From positions 806,001 through 870,000 of the forward strand of contig CALUIK010000001.1 of the NCBI GenBank assembly GCA_944320685.1: a stretch of 64,000 nucleotides of DNA, in the 5' to 3' direction. A program made the translations under genes and the position numbers. The DNA comes from an uncultured Alistipes sp. (GTDB taxonomy: Bacteria > Bacteroidota > Bacteroidia > Bacteroidales > Rikenellaceae). This document shows, in pieces, positions 18,942-28,653 of the stretch. Every line of letters starts with the position of its first letter. Within the stretch, counting starts at the first letter, position 1. The notes below the pieces were generated by a model, which worked only from the letters and a program-made list of their open reading frames with translations, searched no databases and was not told the DNA's origin.

Positions 18942-21077
18942 CTATTTGTGCTTTTCCCTGCCTTTGCCGCGCTCCTTTTTGTCCTTGGATCCCGTCTGCT
19001 GCGTCTGTTGTTCCGGTTCGTTGAGACGGGCCAGACGCTCCTCCACCTGCGCCTTGTCCGCCCCCATGTCGAGCGCCTTGCGCCAGTAGGTCTCGGCCAT
19101 GAATTTCTCGCCGAGGGCGTATAGTATGTCACCGTAGTGCAGGGGCAGTGCGGCACTCTCGGTGCGGTCGAGCGAGAGCGCCTGCCTCATGCTTGTGCGG
19201 GCCTCCTCGTAGCGGCCGAGCTCATACAGTATCCACGCATAGGTGTCGATGAATGTGGCGTTGCCCTCCTCGAGCGCGAGGGCCCGCGACGACATCTCGA
19301 GCGCGCGTTCCAGCTCGCGTTTCTCCAGCGAGAGGTAGTACGCGTAGTTGTTGAGCACCGATGCGTTGTCGGGATATAGCGCGAGAGCCGTTTCGTATGC
19401 TTCGTAGCACCGTTTTGCGGCGGTGCGGGCGCCGAGGCGGCTCTTCTCGGGGATGGAGTCGGGGCGTTCGCTGCGGCCCGCGGCAAACTCCGCGATCTGG
19501 TGGTACGTGTCCCCTATGTATCCCCAGAGCTGCCCGCGCAGCGAGTCGGTGTCGGCGTACTTGAGCGCCTCTTCGAATGCCCCGACGGCGTTGTCGTAGT
19601 CGCCCTTGACATACAGCCGGTTGGCCTTGCGTATGTATAGGACAGGGTCTTCGGGGAAGAGTTCGACGGCGCGCTGCACGTAGCGGTCGACCGAGTCGGG
19701 CCGCTGGAGGTATGTCTCGATGTCGATGACGGCCATGTAGTAGTCCATCTGCGGGGGCTGGTCGTCGAGGTGGAGCTTGAAGTGCCGCAGGGCGTTCTCG
19801 ACGTCGCCGCCGGCGATGAGGTGATCGCCGTAGAGGTCGACCACGCGCTTGTCGTCAGGGTACTTTATGGCGAGGGTCGATGCCAGCGCCCCTATGGCAA
19901 AGTAGTTTTCGCCGTAGAACTTGCGGCTGGATGTCAGGCGCCGGAATAGCGAAATCTTGCGTTCGATGGGGAACTGTTCGTTTGCGAAGAGGAGTTTCAG
20001 TGCGGCCATGTACTCCGGCATGTTGCCACGCTCGGAGCTGAAGTCGGCGTATGCGGCCAGCGCGTCGACGTTCGTGGAGTCCATGGCGACGGCTTCGCGC
20101 AGGGTCGCGCGTGCAATGGAGTCGCGCCCTGCTGCGGCGTATGCCTGCCCGAGGGACAGGACGTTGCTCTGTTCGTAGGGGGCGGCGTCGACGGCCTCCT
20201 GTGCCTCGGCTATGGCGCGGTCGTATTGGCGTGTGGCGACGAGCAGGTGGCGTTTGAGGGCGCTCAGGTATGGCACCTTGCCGAGCCGCGTGTCGGCCGA
20301 ATCGAGCACCGATATTGCCGAATACGGCTGCTGCCGCTGCTGGTACAGTATTGCCAGAATACGGTAGTTGTCGGGGTTGCCGTCGTCCATGCGTATCAGG
20401 CGGCGGAATACGGGCAGGGCGCGGTCGTAGTCGCCCGATACGATCAGCGACTGCGCGTAGATGCTGGTGTACCAGCGGCTTGTGGTGTCGGTGTCGTATG
20501 CGCGGCGGGCGTACTCTATGGCTCGGGCGGGGTCGCTTTCGAGGTATTGCGACGCCATCTCGTAGAGGGCGGGGCCGTAGTCGGAATCGGTTGCGAGCGA
20601 CTGTTCGTAGAGGGTGCGGGCGCCGGCCGAGTCGCCGTATATTGCGGCGCGCTTGAGGCCGTCGGTGAAGCTGTATGCCGCTTGCAGCGAGTCGGGTATT
20701 TCGAGGCGGGGCCGCAACTCCTCGGGCCATGTCTCGAATCGCCGGAGCGAGGTGTCCGCCGCAGCCGCATCGCCCTCCAGCGTGTCGGCGGCGCGGTTTA
20801 TGCTGTCGGCCTGCTGCGGATCGGTCTGCATGCCTGTCGCAACGGGTGTCCTGTGCCGTGCGGCGCCTCTTTTCTTCATGCGCGGCTGTCTGTCCGCGGC
20901 GCCGCCGCCGTCGTGTGTGGTGTCGGACGCTATTGCGGCCGCGGTGTGGTGCGGCGTGCCGGTGCCGGTGTGCAGCGCGGGTGCGGCGAATCCCGCCGCG
21001 ATGAGCAGCGCCGCCGCCGTCGTAAGCACCTTGCGATATGTTGCGCCTCTGTTCACTCTGCTTTTCCTTTCACTCAT
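18942..21077 (-). CDS. Tetratricopeptide-repeat protein, exported
   Basis: The 711-residue protein begins with a basic stretch and a hydrophobic segment (TTAAALLIAAGFAAPAL, about residues 18-34) that should act as signal or anchor. A Thr/Ala/Asp-rich linker follows, then many TPR units from about residue 125 to 690, for example YEMASQYLESDPARAIEYAR and NNYAYYLSLEKRELERALEM. The C-terminus is a Lys/Arg/Gln-rich tail. TPR arrays bind proteins; in this operon position, before an EnvC-like activator, it may help assemble a cell-envelope complex. That role is inference. Confidence 0.85.
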   Translation of the reverse strand: MSERKSRVNRGATYRKVLTTAAALLIAAGFAAPALHTGTGTPHHTAAAIASDTTHDGGGAADRQPRMKKRGAARHRTPVATGMQTDPQQADSINRAADTLEGDAAAADTSLRRFETWPEELRPRLEIPDSLQAAYSFTDGLKRAAIYGDSAGARTLYEQSLATDSDYGPALYEMASQYLESDPARAIEYARRAYDTDTTSRWYTSIYAQSLIVSGDYDRALPVFRRLIRMDDGNPDNYRILAILYQQRQQPYSAISVLDSADTRLGKVPYLSALKRHLLVATRQYDRAIAEAQEAVDAAPYEQSNVLSLGQAYAAAGRDSIARATLREAVAMDSTNVDALAAYADFSSERGNMPEYMAALKLLFANEQFPIERKISLFRRLTSSRKFYGENYFAIGALASTLAIKYPDDKRVVDLYGDHLIAGGDVENALRHFKLHLDDQPPQMDYYMAVIDIETYLQRPDSVDRYVQRAVELFPEDPVLYIRKANRLYVKGDYDNAVGAFEEALKYADTDSLRGQLWGYIGDTYHQIAEFAAGRSERPDSIPEKSRLGARTAAKRCYEAYETALALYPDNASVLNNYAYYLSLEKRELERALEMSSRALALEEGNATFIDTYAWILYELGRYEEARTSMRQALSLDRTESAALPLHYGDILYALGEKFMAETYWRKALDMGADKAQVEERLARLNEPEQQTQQTGSKDKKERGKGREKHK

Positions 21078-21186
21078 TTCATCCTGCCGGGTCCTGCCGC
21101 CGCCCTATGAATGGTGCGGCGCGGGGTGTCATGCGCCGCCGTGGCCGTGGCCCGTCGGAATACTAACGTCGGCCGTGGGCGTTTTG

Positions 21187-22212
21187 TTACAGCACGCTCT
21201 CGAATTGGCGCAGGAAACGTACGTCGTTCTCGAAGTAGAGGCGCAGGTCCTTGACGCCGTACTTGAGCATGGCGATGCGCTCGACACCCATGCCGAAGGC
21301 GAATCCCGAATATTTCTTGGAGTCTATGCCGTTTGCCTCCAACACGTTGGGGTCGACCATCCCGCATCCCATTATCTCGAGCCAGCCGGTACCCTTGCAC
21401 ACGTTGCAGCCCTTTCCGCCGCAGAGGTTGCACGAGACGTCCATCTCGGCCGAGGGTTCGGTGAATGGGAAGTACGAGGGTCGCAGGCGTATCGACGCCT
21501 CCTCGCCGAACATCTCCTTTGCGAAGTACAGGAGCGACTGCTTGAGGTCGGCGAACGAGACGCCCTCGTCGATATAGAGGCCTTCGACCTGATGGAATAT
21601 GCAGTGAGCGCGGTACGAGATCGCCTCGTTGCGGAATACGCGGCCCGGGCATACGATGCGGATGGGCGGTTTGCTGCGCTCCATGGCTCGCACCTGTATC
21701 GACGAGGTGTGGGTGCGCAGGAGTATGTCGGCGCCCTTCTCGATGAAGAATGTGTCCTGCATGTCGCGTGCGGGGTGTTCGGGCGGGAAGTTCAGGGCCG
21801 AGAACACGTGCCAGTCGTCCTCGATCTCGGGCCCCTCGGCCACGGTGTAGCCCAGCCGCGAGAAGATCTCGACGATCTGGTTGCGCACGAGCGATATGGG
21901 GTGGCGCGTGCCTATCTCGTCGGCGCTGCCCGGGCGGGTCATGTCGCCCACGGCGGCCGAGTTGCTCTCGGCAGCCTCCTGAAGGGATGCCTTGAGGGCG
22001 TTTATGCGCTCCTGCGCGGCGGTTTTGAGGGCGTTGAGACGCTGCCCTATCTCGCGTTTGCGCTCGGGTGCGACGCTCTTGAACTCCTCCATGAGGGCGT
22101 TCAGCTCGCCTTTTTTGCCGAGGATCCTGATACGGAACTCCTCGACTTCCGCCGCGGCCTTGGGGCGGAACTCCTCGACGCGCTTCAACAGATCGTTGAT
22201 TCTGTCAATCAT
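21187..22212 (-). CDS. pheS: Phenylalanine--tRNA ligase alpha subunit
   Basis: The 341-residue class II synthetase subunit has an N-terminal coiled-coil arm (residues 1-95), motif 2 in RIVCPGRVFRNEAISYRAHC, a central TEPSAEMDVSCNL, and motif 3 in GFAFGMGVERIAMLKYG. A Cys-rich insert CNLCGGKGCNVCKGTGW precedes motif 3, as in many bacterial forms. pheT is not in view. The gene is divergent from the patatin gene, and the TPR gene follows 110 bases downstream on the same strand. Confidence 0.96.
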   Translation of the reverse strand: MIDRINDLLKRVEEFRPKAAAEVEEFRIRILGKKGELNALMEEFKSVAPERKREIGQRLNALKTAAQERINALKASLQEAAESNSAAVGDMTRPGSADEIGTRHPISLVRNQIVEIFSRLGYTVAEGPEIEDDWHVFSALNFPPEHPARDMQDTFFIEKGADILLRTHTSSIQVRAMERSKPPIRIVCPGRVFRNEAISYRAHCIFHQVEGLYIDEGVSFADLKQSLLYFAKEMFGEEASIRLRPSYFPFTEPSAEMDVSCNLCGGKGCNVCKGTGWLEIMGCGMVDPNVLEANGIDSKKYSGFAFGMGVERIAMLKYGVKDLRLYFENDVRFLRQFESVL

Positions 22213-22218
22213 GGCTAT

Positions 22219-22248
22219 TTTGCGGTTTTATATATTTTCGTACTTTTG
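22219..22248 (+). promoter_or_regulatory. Promoter of the patatin gene
   Basis: TTTG (22219-22222), an 18-base spacer and TACTTTTG (22241-22248). Confidence 0.6.
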
Positions 22249-22270
22249 TAGCGTACACGGTGTTAGTGTG

Positions 22271-22278
22271 CAAAGTTA
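22271..22278 (-). promoter_or_regulatory. -7 box of the pheS promoter
   Basis: TAACTTTG on the minus strand (22278-22271), about 60 bases before the pheS start. No good -33 box is seen. Confidence 0.45.
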
Positions 22279-22287
22279 CTAAAAAAT

Positions 22288-24786
22288 ATGAGAATCATCC
22301 GTTTTTTCGCACTATTTATACTCTCTGCCGCGGTGCCGGCGCCGGTGTCGGGGGCTGCGGCACCGTCCTTTGTGCCGCGGGGGCTGCGGGGTCAGGCGCC
22401 TGCGCCGTGCGCTGTTCCGGCACCGGCGGGTCAGGATACGGTACGCCGTACGGCCGACTCGCTGTCCGACGCCGCGGCCCTGCGTCTGGGGCGCGAAGCC
22501 GCGGAGCAGATAAACGACCAGCACTTCGGGCCCGACGCCCGCGTGGGGCTGGTTCTGGCCGGCGGCGGAGCCAAGGGTCTCTACCACATAGGGGTGATAC
22601 GTGCGCTGGAGGAGAACGGAATCCCCATAGACTACATCTCGGGCACTTCGATGGGCGCCATCGTGGCGGCGCTCTACGCCTCGGGTTACAGCCCCGAGGA
22701 GATGGTCTCGATCGTGGCCTCGGGCGACGTCGAACGCTGGGTTTCGGGGCGCATCGACGACAAGTACCGTTTCTACTACACCGAGCGGGCCGACGCCCCC
22801 ACGATGCTCTCCGTCTATGCCGAGATGAAGCGCGATTCGGTGAGCAACAAGAACTCGCTGGCGCTGGCGCTGCCCCACGCCTTCATCAACACGGCGCAGA
22901 TAGACCTCGCGCTGACGGGGCTCTTCGCTCCCGCGTCGACGGCGTGCGGCGGGGATTTCGACCGTCTCATGGTCCCGTTCCGCTGCGTTGCCACCGACAT
23001 GAACCGCCATCGTGCCGTGGAGTTCTCGGATGGCGACCTGCCCTTTGCGGTGCGGGCGTCGATGGCCTACCCGCTGGCGTTCCGCCCCGTCACGTCGGAT
23101 GACGGCACGGTGCTCGTCGACGGCGGCTGCTACAACAACTTCCCGTGGCAGGCTCTGGTGGAGGATTTCGGGCCCGACTTCATCATCGGGTCGCAGTGCG
23201 TGGCCGACGACGAGTTCGCCACGCAGGACTCCTCGGTCGAGCAGCAGGTGATGGCGCTGATAACCATGCCTACGGACTATGTGCTGCCGGCGGGGCGCAG
23301 CGTGCTCATCAAGCGTGAGGTCGATGCCGGCGTGCTCGACTTCGCCGCGGGCATGGAGATAATCGAGCAGGGATATGCCGATGCGCTGGAGCGTATCCCC
23401 GAACTGAAGGCGCGCCTTGAGGCACGACGCACGCCCGACGAGATGGCCGAGCGGCGCGCGGCGTTCCGCGGGCGGTGCCCCGAGCTGGAGATCAACGACT
23501 TTAAGATCGAAGGGCTGCGCAAGCGTCAGGGCTACTACGCCCGCACCTTCATGCACTTCGACGAACGCAAGGACGGCGGCGGCACTGTAGGCCCCTACTC
23601 GTTCGAGACGGTGAAGGAGCGCTACTACTCGCTCATGGCCACCAACGAATTTACCTCGCGCACCTTCCCCACGGTGCGTTACGATTCGGTGCGGGGGAAC
23701 TACGACCTGACCTTCTACCTCGAAAGCAAGCCGCGCTGGCGCTTCCTTGTCGGGGGCAACATCTCGTCGACGGCATTCAATCAGGCCTATCTGGGCTTCA
23801 ACTACTTCTCTGTGGGGCGCACGGCGCAGTACGCCCACGGCGACCTCTACCTGAGCCCCGTTTCGGCCATGGCGAGCATCGGCGGGCGCACGGTGATACT
23901 CAAGCGGCGGCCGATGTATGTCGACTACGAGCTGGACCTTACCCACCGCACCACGCTGCACGGCTCCTTCGGCAACATCACGCCCGTGCGCAACGCCATC
24001 GAGGCGCGCACGAACGAGATATTTTTCCACACGGCCTTCGGTGTGGCGATGACGCGCAAGAGCATCGTCGAGGCGTCGGTCAACACGGGCTTCAACTACT
24101 ACGGCTACCAAGCGGACTACGACCCCCACGACACTCCCCATACGCACGACCGTTTCCGTTTCGTGGCGGGGCGCGTGGCCCTCGAACGCAGCACGCTCGA
24201 CAAGATAATCTACCCGACGCGGGGTACGAAACTGTCGGTTTCGGGCATCGCCGTCCACGGTCGCGACACTTACGAGAACGCCGCCACGCGCCTGTCGGGG
24301 CGCCGCGGGCAGGAGCTGCGCACGTGGTTCGGCGGCAAGGTGCAGTGGGAGCACTACCCGGGCGACTGGCAGCGGTCGTGGTTCTCGATGGGATACAACA
24401 TCGAGGCGGTCTATACCAACCACCCGCGTTTCGGCAACACCGAGTCTACGATACTCTCGTCGCCGCGCTACGCCCCCATCTCGCACGCCAAGATGATCTA
24501 CATGCCCGACTACTTCGCCGACCGCTACGTGGCGGCGGGGCTGATGCCCACGTTCGAGCTGATGCGGAGCTTCTACCTGCGTGCGAGCTTCTACGCCATG
24601 CTGCGCGACCGCACCTCGGCGCGCGACTACATGCGCTACATAAGCGACCTGACGCTGGTATACCATACGCGTATCGGCCCCGTGAGCCTGTCGCTCACCA
24701 AGTACGATCTCGACTCGTGGAACAACATGTATGTGACCTTCAACTTCGGGTATCCCATCTTCGGCCGCAAGTCGCTCTACTATTGA
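22288..24786 (+). CDS. Patatin-like phospholipase with outer-membrane barrel (type Vd-like)
   Basis: The 832-residue protein has a signal peptide (about residues 1-24). The patatin domain (about 84-380) has the oxyanion loop GGGAKG at 92-97, nucleophile Ser121 in GTSMG and the catalytic Asp278 in VDGG. A POTRA-like segment follows, then a C-terminal surface-antigen/Omp85-type barrel from about residue 480 to the aromatic end KSLYY. The layout patatin-POTRA-barrel is that of PlpD/FplA type Vd autotransporters, whose lipase domain is displayed or released at the cell surface. The lipid target here is unknown. The gene has its own promoter and faces away from pheS. Confidence 0.87.
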   Translation: MRIIRFFALFILSAAVPAPVSGAAAPSFVPRGLRGQAPAPCAVPAPAGQDTVRRTADSLSDAAALRLGREAAEQINDQHFGPDARVGLVLAGGGAKGLYHIGVIRALEENGIPIDYISGTSMGAIVAALYASGYSPEEMVSIVASGDVERWVSGRIDDKYRFYYTERADAPTMLSVYAEMKRDSVSNKNSLALALPHAFINTAQIDLALTGLFAPASTACGGDFDRLMVPFRCVATDMNRHRAVEFSDGDLPFAVRASMAYPLAFRPVTSDDGTVLVDGGCYNNFPWQALVEDFGPDFIIGSQCVADDEFATQDSSVEQQVMALITMPTDYVLPAGRSVLIKREVDAGVLDFAAGMEIIEQGYADALERIPELKARLEARRTPDEMAERRAAFRGRCPELEINDFKIEGLRKRQGYYARTFMHFDERKDGGGTVGPYSFETVKERYYSLMATNEFTSRTFPTVRYDSVRGNYDLTFYLESKPRWRFLVGGNISSTAFNQAYLGFNYFSVGRTAQYAHGDLYLSPVSAMASIGGRTVILKRRPMYVDYELDLTHRTTLHGSFGNITPVRNAIEARTNEIFFHTAFGVAMTRKSIVEASVNTGFNYYGYQADYDPHDTPHTHDRFRFVAGRVALERSTLDKIIYPTRGTKLSVSGIAVHGRDTYENAATRLSGRRGQELRTWFGGKVQWEHYPGDWQRSWFSMGYNIEAVYTNHPRFGNTESTILSSPRYAPISHAKMIYMPDYFADRYVAAGLMPTFELMRSFYLRASFYAMLRDRTSARDYMRYISDLTLVYHTRIGPVSLSLTKYDLDSWNNMYVTFNFGYPIFGRKSLYY

Positions 24787-24889
24787 CTGCGGGGCTGCGG
24801 CGCGCGGACCGTTTCCCGTGTGTACCGCGGTACGTGCCGCAAGGTGCGGCCGCCGTGCCGCGGATGGCGGATACAAGTATTATAACGAC

Positions 24890-26338
24890 ATGTCGAAAAT
24901 AATGGAAGGAGAACCGCTTATATCGATGCGGGGCGGCATTGCCGCCGACCCCGCGCGGCGCCTTGCGGCGCCTGCCGACTTCTGCCTGCGCCGCGGGCGG
25001 CATGTGGCCGTCACGGGACGCAACGGCAGCGGCAAAAGCACCCTCGTGAAGATGGTCTCGGGTGGCCTCTATCTGCGCGAGGGGCGTGTAGAATACGATT
25101 TCCGCTGCGACGGCGCGCACCTCTACGAGGCTGTTCGCACCGTCTGCTTCAACGACGCCTACGGCACGGCCGAGTCGCCCTACTATTACCAGCAGCGGTG
25201 GAACTCGTCGGACCGCGGCATGTCGCCCTCGGTGGGGTCGCTTCTGGAGGGTGCCGCAGCCGCGGACGAGGCGTGGCGCGGGGAGTTGTACGACCTGCTG
25301 GGTCTGCGGCCGCTGTTCGGCCGCGAGATAGTTACGCTGTCGAGCGGCGAGCTGCGCCGTTACCATATAGCGCGGGCGCTGCTCACGGCGCCCGAGGTGC
25401 TGATTCTCGAAAGCCCCTTCATCGGGCTCGACCCTCCGACACGGGAGCTGCTGTGCGGGGTGATGGAGCTGGTGGCGGAGCGTCTGGGCGTGACGTTCGT
25501 GCTGACGATGTGCTCTGCGGCCGAGGTGCCGCGCATGGTCTCGGAGGTATATGTGATGGAGTCCATGCGCTGCAGCGGGCCCGTTTCCGTCGCCGCTGCC
25601 GTTGCCGCTGAGCGTGCGTACGGGGCGGGGGAGCCGGATGCGCCGCTGCCTGCGGCCACGCACGTGACGCCGCGTTACGAGCGTGTGGTGGAGCTGCGCG
25701 GCGCCTCGATAAGCTATGGCGCGCGGCGTATCTTCGACCGCCTCGACTGGCGTGTTGCTTCAGGCGAGGCGTGGAACGTCACGGGGCGCAACGGCAGCGG
25801 CAAAAGCACGCTGCTGAGCCTCGTCTGCGCCGACAACCCGCGGGCGTACGCCCTCGACATGACCCTCTTCGACCGCCGCCGCGGCACGGGTGAGAGCATC
25901 TGGGACATAAAGCGGCATATAGGGTATCTCTCGCCCGAGATGCACCGCGCCTTTGTGGACGACGTACCTGCCGTCGAGGTCGTCGCCTCGGGGCTCTTCG
26001 ACGCTGTCGGGGGCGGGCGGCGTATTACGGAGGAGCAGCGGGCGGCCTGCCTGCCGTGGATGGAGGCTCTGGGTGCGGGGCATCTGTCCGAACGGAGTTT
26101 CGTGCGCCTGTCGAGCGGGGAGCAGCGGCTGGTGCTGCTGGCGCGGGCCTTCGTCAAGGATCCCGACCTGCTGATATTGGACGAGCCGTTCCAAGGTCTC
26201 GACCCCGTGGTGCGGGCGCGGGCGAAGCGTGTGGTGGAGGCCTTCTGCCGCCGCGAGAACAAGACCCTTCTCTTTGTCACGCATTACACGTCGTCGCTGC
26301 CATCGTCCATAAACCGCACTCTGCGGTTGGGCGAGTGA
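24890..26338 (+). CDS. Double ABC ATPase, ModF-like
   Basis: The 482-residue soluble protein has two ABC ATPase domains and no membrane helices. Domain 1 (about 10-220) has Walker A GRNGSGKST at 43-51 and signature LSSGELRRYHIARAL, but its Walker B reads LILESPF, so the usual DEP is altered, and the H-loop His is missing. Domain 2 (about 260-482) is complete: GRNGSGKST, LSSGEQRLVLLARAF, LLILDEPFQGLD and FVTHY. This fits the ModF/PhrA-like group of unclear role. I start at MSKIMEGE (24890), since the upstream in-frame codons look random. No permease gene adjoins. Confidence 0.85.
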   Translation: MSKIMEGEPLISMRGGIAADPARRLAAPADFCLRRGRHVAVTGRNGSGKSTLVKMVSGGLYLREGRVEYDFRCDGAHLYEAVRTVCFNDAYGTAESPYYYQQRWNSSDRGMSPSVGSLLEGAAAADEAWRGELYDLLGLRPLFGREIVTLSSGELRRYHIARALLTAPEVLILESPFIGLDPPTRELLCGVMELVAERLGVTFVLTMCSAAEVPRMVSEVYVMESMRCSGPVSVAAAVAAERAYGAGEPDAPLPAATHVTPRYERVVELRGASISYGARRIFDRLDWRVASGEAWNVTGRNGSGKSTLLSLVCADNPRAYALDMTLFDRRRGTGESIWDIKRHIGYLSPEMHRAFVDDVPAVEVVASGLFDAVGGGRRITEEQRAACLPWMEALGAGHLSERSFVRLSSGEQRLVLLARAFVKDPDLLILDEPFQGLDPVVRARAKRVVEAFCRRENKTLLFVTHYTSSLPSSINRTLRLGE

Positions 26339-26361
26339 TTGCCGCGGCTGCCGGAATATGT

Positions 26362-26388
26362 AAAAAGGAGGCTTCAAGCCTCCTTTTT
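26362..26388. terminator. Terminator after the double ABC gene
   Basis: AAAAAGGAGGC pairs with GCCTCCTTTTT around TTCAA. The flanking A and T runs make it usable on both strands. Confidence 0.85.
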
Positions 26389-26783
26389 CGTATCGTTGCC
26401 GGCGCCATTGCCTCTCCTCCTCTGTCCCCCACCCTTTGGCATCTTGGGCAGCCTCTGCCCCGCCGGTTTCCTGTATTGCGTTTTTTGCCGCTTTTCGTGT
26501 GTTTTGGCTGGCTCTGACGGCATGGCTGCCGAATTGCATGGGCAGCGCCGCCGCGCCGAAAATCGGCCCGTTTCCGGCCTTTCCATGACACCGGCCCCGC
26601 ACCTGTCCGCCAATCCTGCACCTGTCCGCCAATCCCGCACCTGTCCGCCGGCCCCGTCTTTGTCTGCCGGCCTGTCCCTGTACGTTCCGCCCGATCCAGC
26701 TGCCGGCCCGTGCTGTCAGGCTATGCCCTTTCCGGCCCGACGGTACATTATCCGGCGCTGCCTTATTCCTGCGCCCCGCACGC
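26389..26783. other. Intergenic stretch with short tandem repeats, no gene seen
   Basis: Pyrimidine-rich on the plus strand (many CC and CTG steps), with three 19-bp repeats at 26599-26655 and no supported frame. It separates two converging transcripts. Confidence 0.5.
26599..26655 (+). repeat. Three tandem 19-bp repeats
   Basis: Units start at 26599, 26618 and 26637. Each begins GCACCTGTCCGCC. The first two differ by one base and the third diverges at its end. Confidence 0.7.
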
Positions 26784-26788
26784 TTGCG

Positions 26789-28633
26789 TCATGCGAGACT
26801 CTGGAGTTCGATCAGCTTGGCGTATATGCCGCCGCGGGCGAGCAGCTCGGCATGGGTGCCCTGCTCGGCGATGCGGCCGTGCTCGATGACGATGATGCGG
26901 TCGGCGTTGTGTATGGTGCTCAGACGGTGTGCTATGACTATCGAGGTGCGGCCCTTGAGCAGCGAGGTGAGGGCCTCCTGCACGAGTTTCTCGCTTTCGG
27001 TGTCGAGGGCCGAGGTGGCTTCGTCGAGGATCAGTATCTCGGGGTTTCGGAGCACGGCGCGGGCGATGCTTATCCGCTGTCGCTGGCCTCCCGAGAGTTT
27101 CGAGCCGCGGTCGCCGATGTTTGTGTCGTATCCCTCGGGGCATTCGACGATGAAGTCGTGGGCGTTTGCGACGCGGGCGGCGGCCTCGATCCGCTCGTCG
27201 GTTATGTCGGTGCGGCCCATCGCTATGTTGTTGCGTATGGTGTCGTTGAAGAGGACGGTGTCCTGCGACACTATGCCCATGTGAGCGCGGAGGCTCTCCT
27301 GCGTGTAGTCGCGCAGCGACACGCCGTCGATGAGGATCTCGCCCTGCTGCGGGTCGTAGAAACGGGGGATGAGCTCGCTTATGGTCGACTTGCCGCCTCC
27401 GGATGGCCCTACGAGGGCTACGGTCTCGCCCTTGTGTACGGTGAATGATATGTCGTGCAGCACCTCGCGCGCGTCGTCGTATGAGAACGATACGTTGCGG
27501 AACTCCAGCGTGTGGCGGAATCGGTCGAGGGTGCGGGCGCCGGCCTTGTCCTGCACCTCGCTGCGGGCGTCTATTATGGAGAATATCCGTTCTCCTGCGG
27601 CCAGACCCTGATTTATGTTCGCGAACTGGTCGATTATGGCGCGCAGGGGGCGCGTTATCTGCGAGAAGGCGGCGATGTAGGCGACGAACCACGACGCCGA
27701 CATGGTTCCGCGCATGACGAGCATGCCGCCGAAGATGAGCACCACCGATATTGCCGAGATGCCGAGGAACTCGCTCATGGGCGAGGCGAGCTGTTGCTTG
27801 CGGGCCATCGAAAGCAGCAGTTCGGACATGCGGGCGTTGACGACGCTGAACTTGCGGCGCACGTAGTCGAAACAGTTGTAGCTCTTGACGATCTTTACGG
27901 CCGAGAGCGACTCCTCCATTATGCTGACCATGTCGCCCATACGTTCCTGACCCTCGCGTGCGGGGTGCCGCAGGCGCTTGACGACGGCGCCGATGACAAG
28001 AGCCACGAGCGGCAGGTAGAGCACCGAGAAGAGGGTCAGCTCCCACGAGATCTTGACCATCATGACGAGGTATCCGATGATGAGGAAGGGCTCGCGGAAG
28101 AGCACCTGCAGGGTGTTCGTTATGCAGAACTGCACCATCATGACGTCGGACGTTATCTTGGACATGATGTCGCCCTTGCGCTGGTCGCTGAAGTACCCGA
28201 CGTTCATCGACATGGTGTGTGCGAACATCTCGTTGCGCATCTTCTCGAGGGTGCGCATGCGCATGGTCTCGACGGTCATGGCGCCCATGTAGCGGAACAT
28301 GTTGCTGAGCAGGTTTGAGACTATGAGTATTACGGAGAGCAGCGTGAGCAGGTAGGTTATGTTGAAGCGCTCGCCGAAGACGGCCGTATATGCATAGCTT
28401 AGCACCTCGTTGAGGCACTCGCCCGAAAGGCGTATCTTGGGCATGCTGTATGTGGGCTCGAAGGTGTATCCGTCGGAGAAGAGCGAACTCACGATGGGCA
28501 TTATCATCGTGTAGGTGAAGGTGTTGAAGACGGCGTGCAGCACCGAGTAGAAGAAGTACGGCACGGTGTAGCGGCTGAGGGGCCTTGCGAAGCCGAGCAG
28601 GCGCCAATACGTTTTCAACAGGGGGTGTTTCAT
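26789..28633 (-). CDS. MsbA-like ABC exporter (permease fused to ATPase)
   Basis: The 614-residue half-transporter has six membrane helices over about residues 20-340 and a C-terminal ATPase domain with Walker A GPSGGGKST, signature LSGGQRQRI, Walker B ILILDEATSALD and an H-loop His in IAHRLST. It should form a homodimer in the inner membrane. MsbA-type lipid A or lipid-linked export is the usual assignment in Bacteroidota, but drug or peptide export cannot be excluded. The start MKHPLLKTYW at 28633 follows the phosphoesterase stop by 20 bases, so the two form an operon. Confidence 0.88.
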   Translation of the reverse strand: MKHPLLKTYWRLLGFARPLSRYTVPYFFYSVLHAVFNTFTYTMIMPIVSSLFSDGYTFEPTYSMPKIRLSGECLNEVLSYAYTAVFGERFNITYLLTLLSVILIVSNLLSNMFRYMGAMTVETMRMRTLEKMRNEMFAHTMSMNVGYFSDQRKGDIMSKITSDVMMVQFCITNTLQVLFREPFLIIGYLVMMVKISWELTLFSVLYLPLVALVIGAVVKRLRHPAREGQERMGDMVSIMEESLSAVKIVKSYNCFDYVRRKFSVVNARMSELLLSMARKQQLASPMSEFLGISAISVVLIFGGMLVMRGTMSASWFVAYIAAFSQITRPLRAIIDQFANINQGLAAGERIFSIIDARSEVQDKAGARTLDRFRHTLEFRNVSFSYDDAREVLHDISFTVHKGETVALVGPSGGGKSTISELIPRFYDPQQGEILIDGVSLRDYTQESLRAHMGIVSQDTVLFNDTIRNNIAMGRTDITDERIEAAARVANAHDFIVECPEGYDTNIGDRGSKLSGGQRQRISIARAVLRNPEILILDEATSALDTESEKLVQEALTSLLKGRTSIVIAHRLSTIHNADRIIVIEHGRIAEQGTHAELLARGGIYAKLIELQSLA

Positions 28634-28653
28634 CGTGAGGGCTTTTTTCGTGT

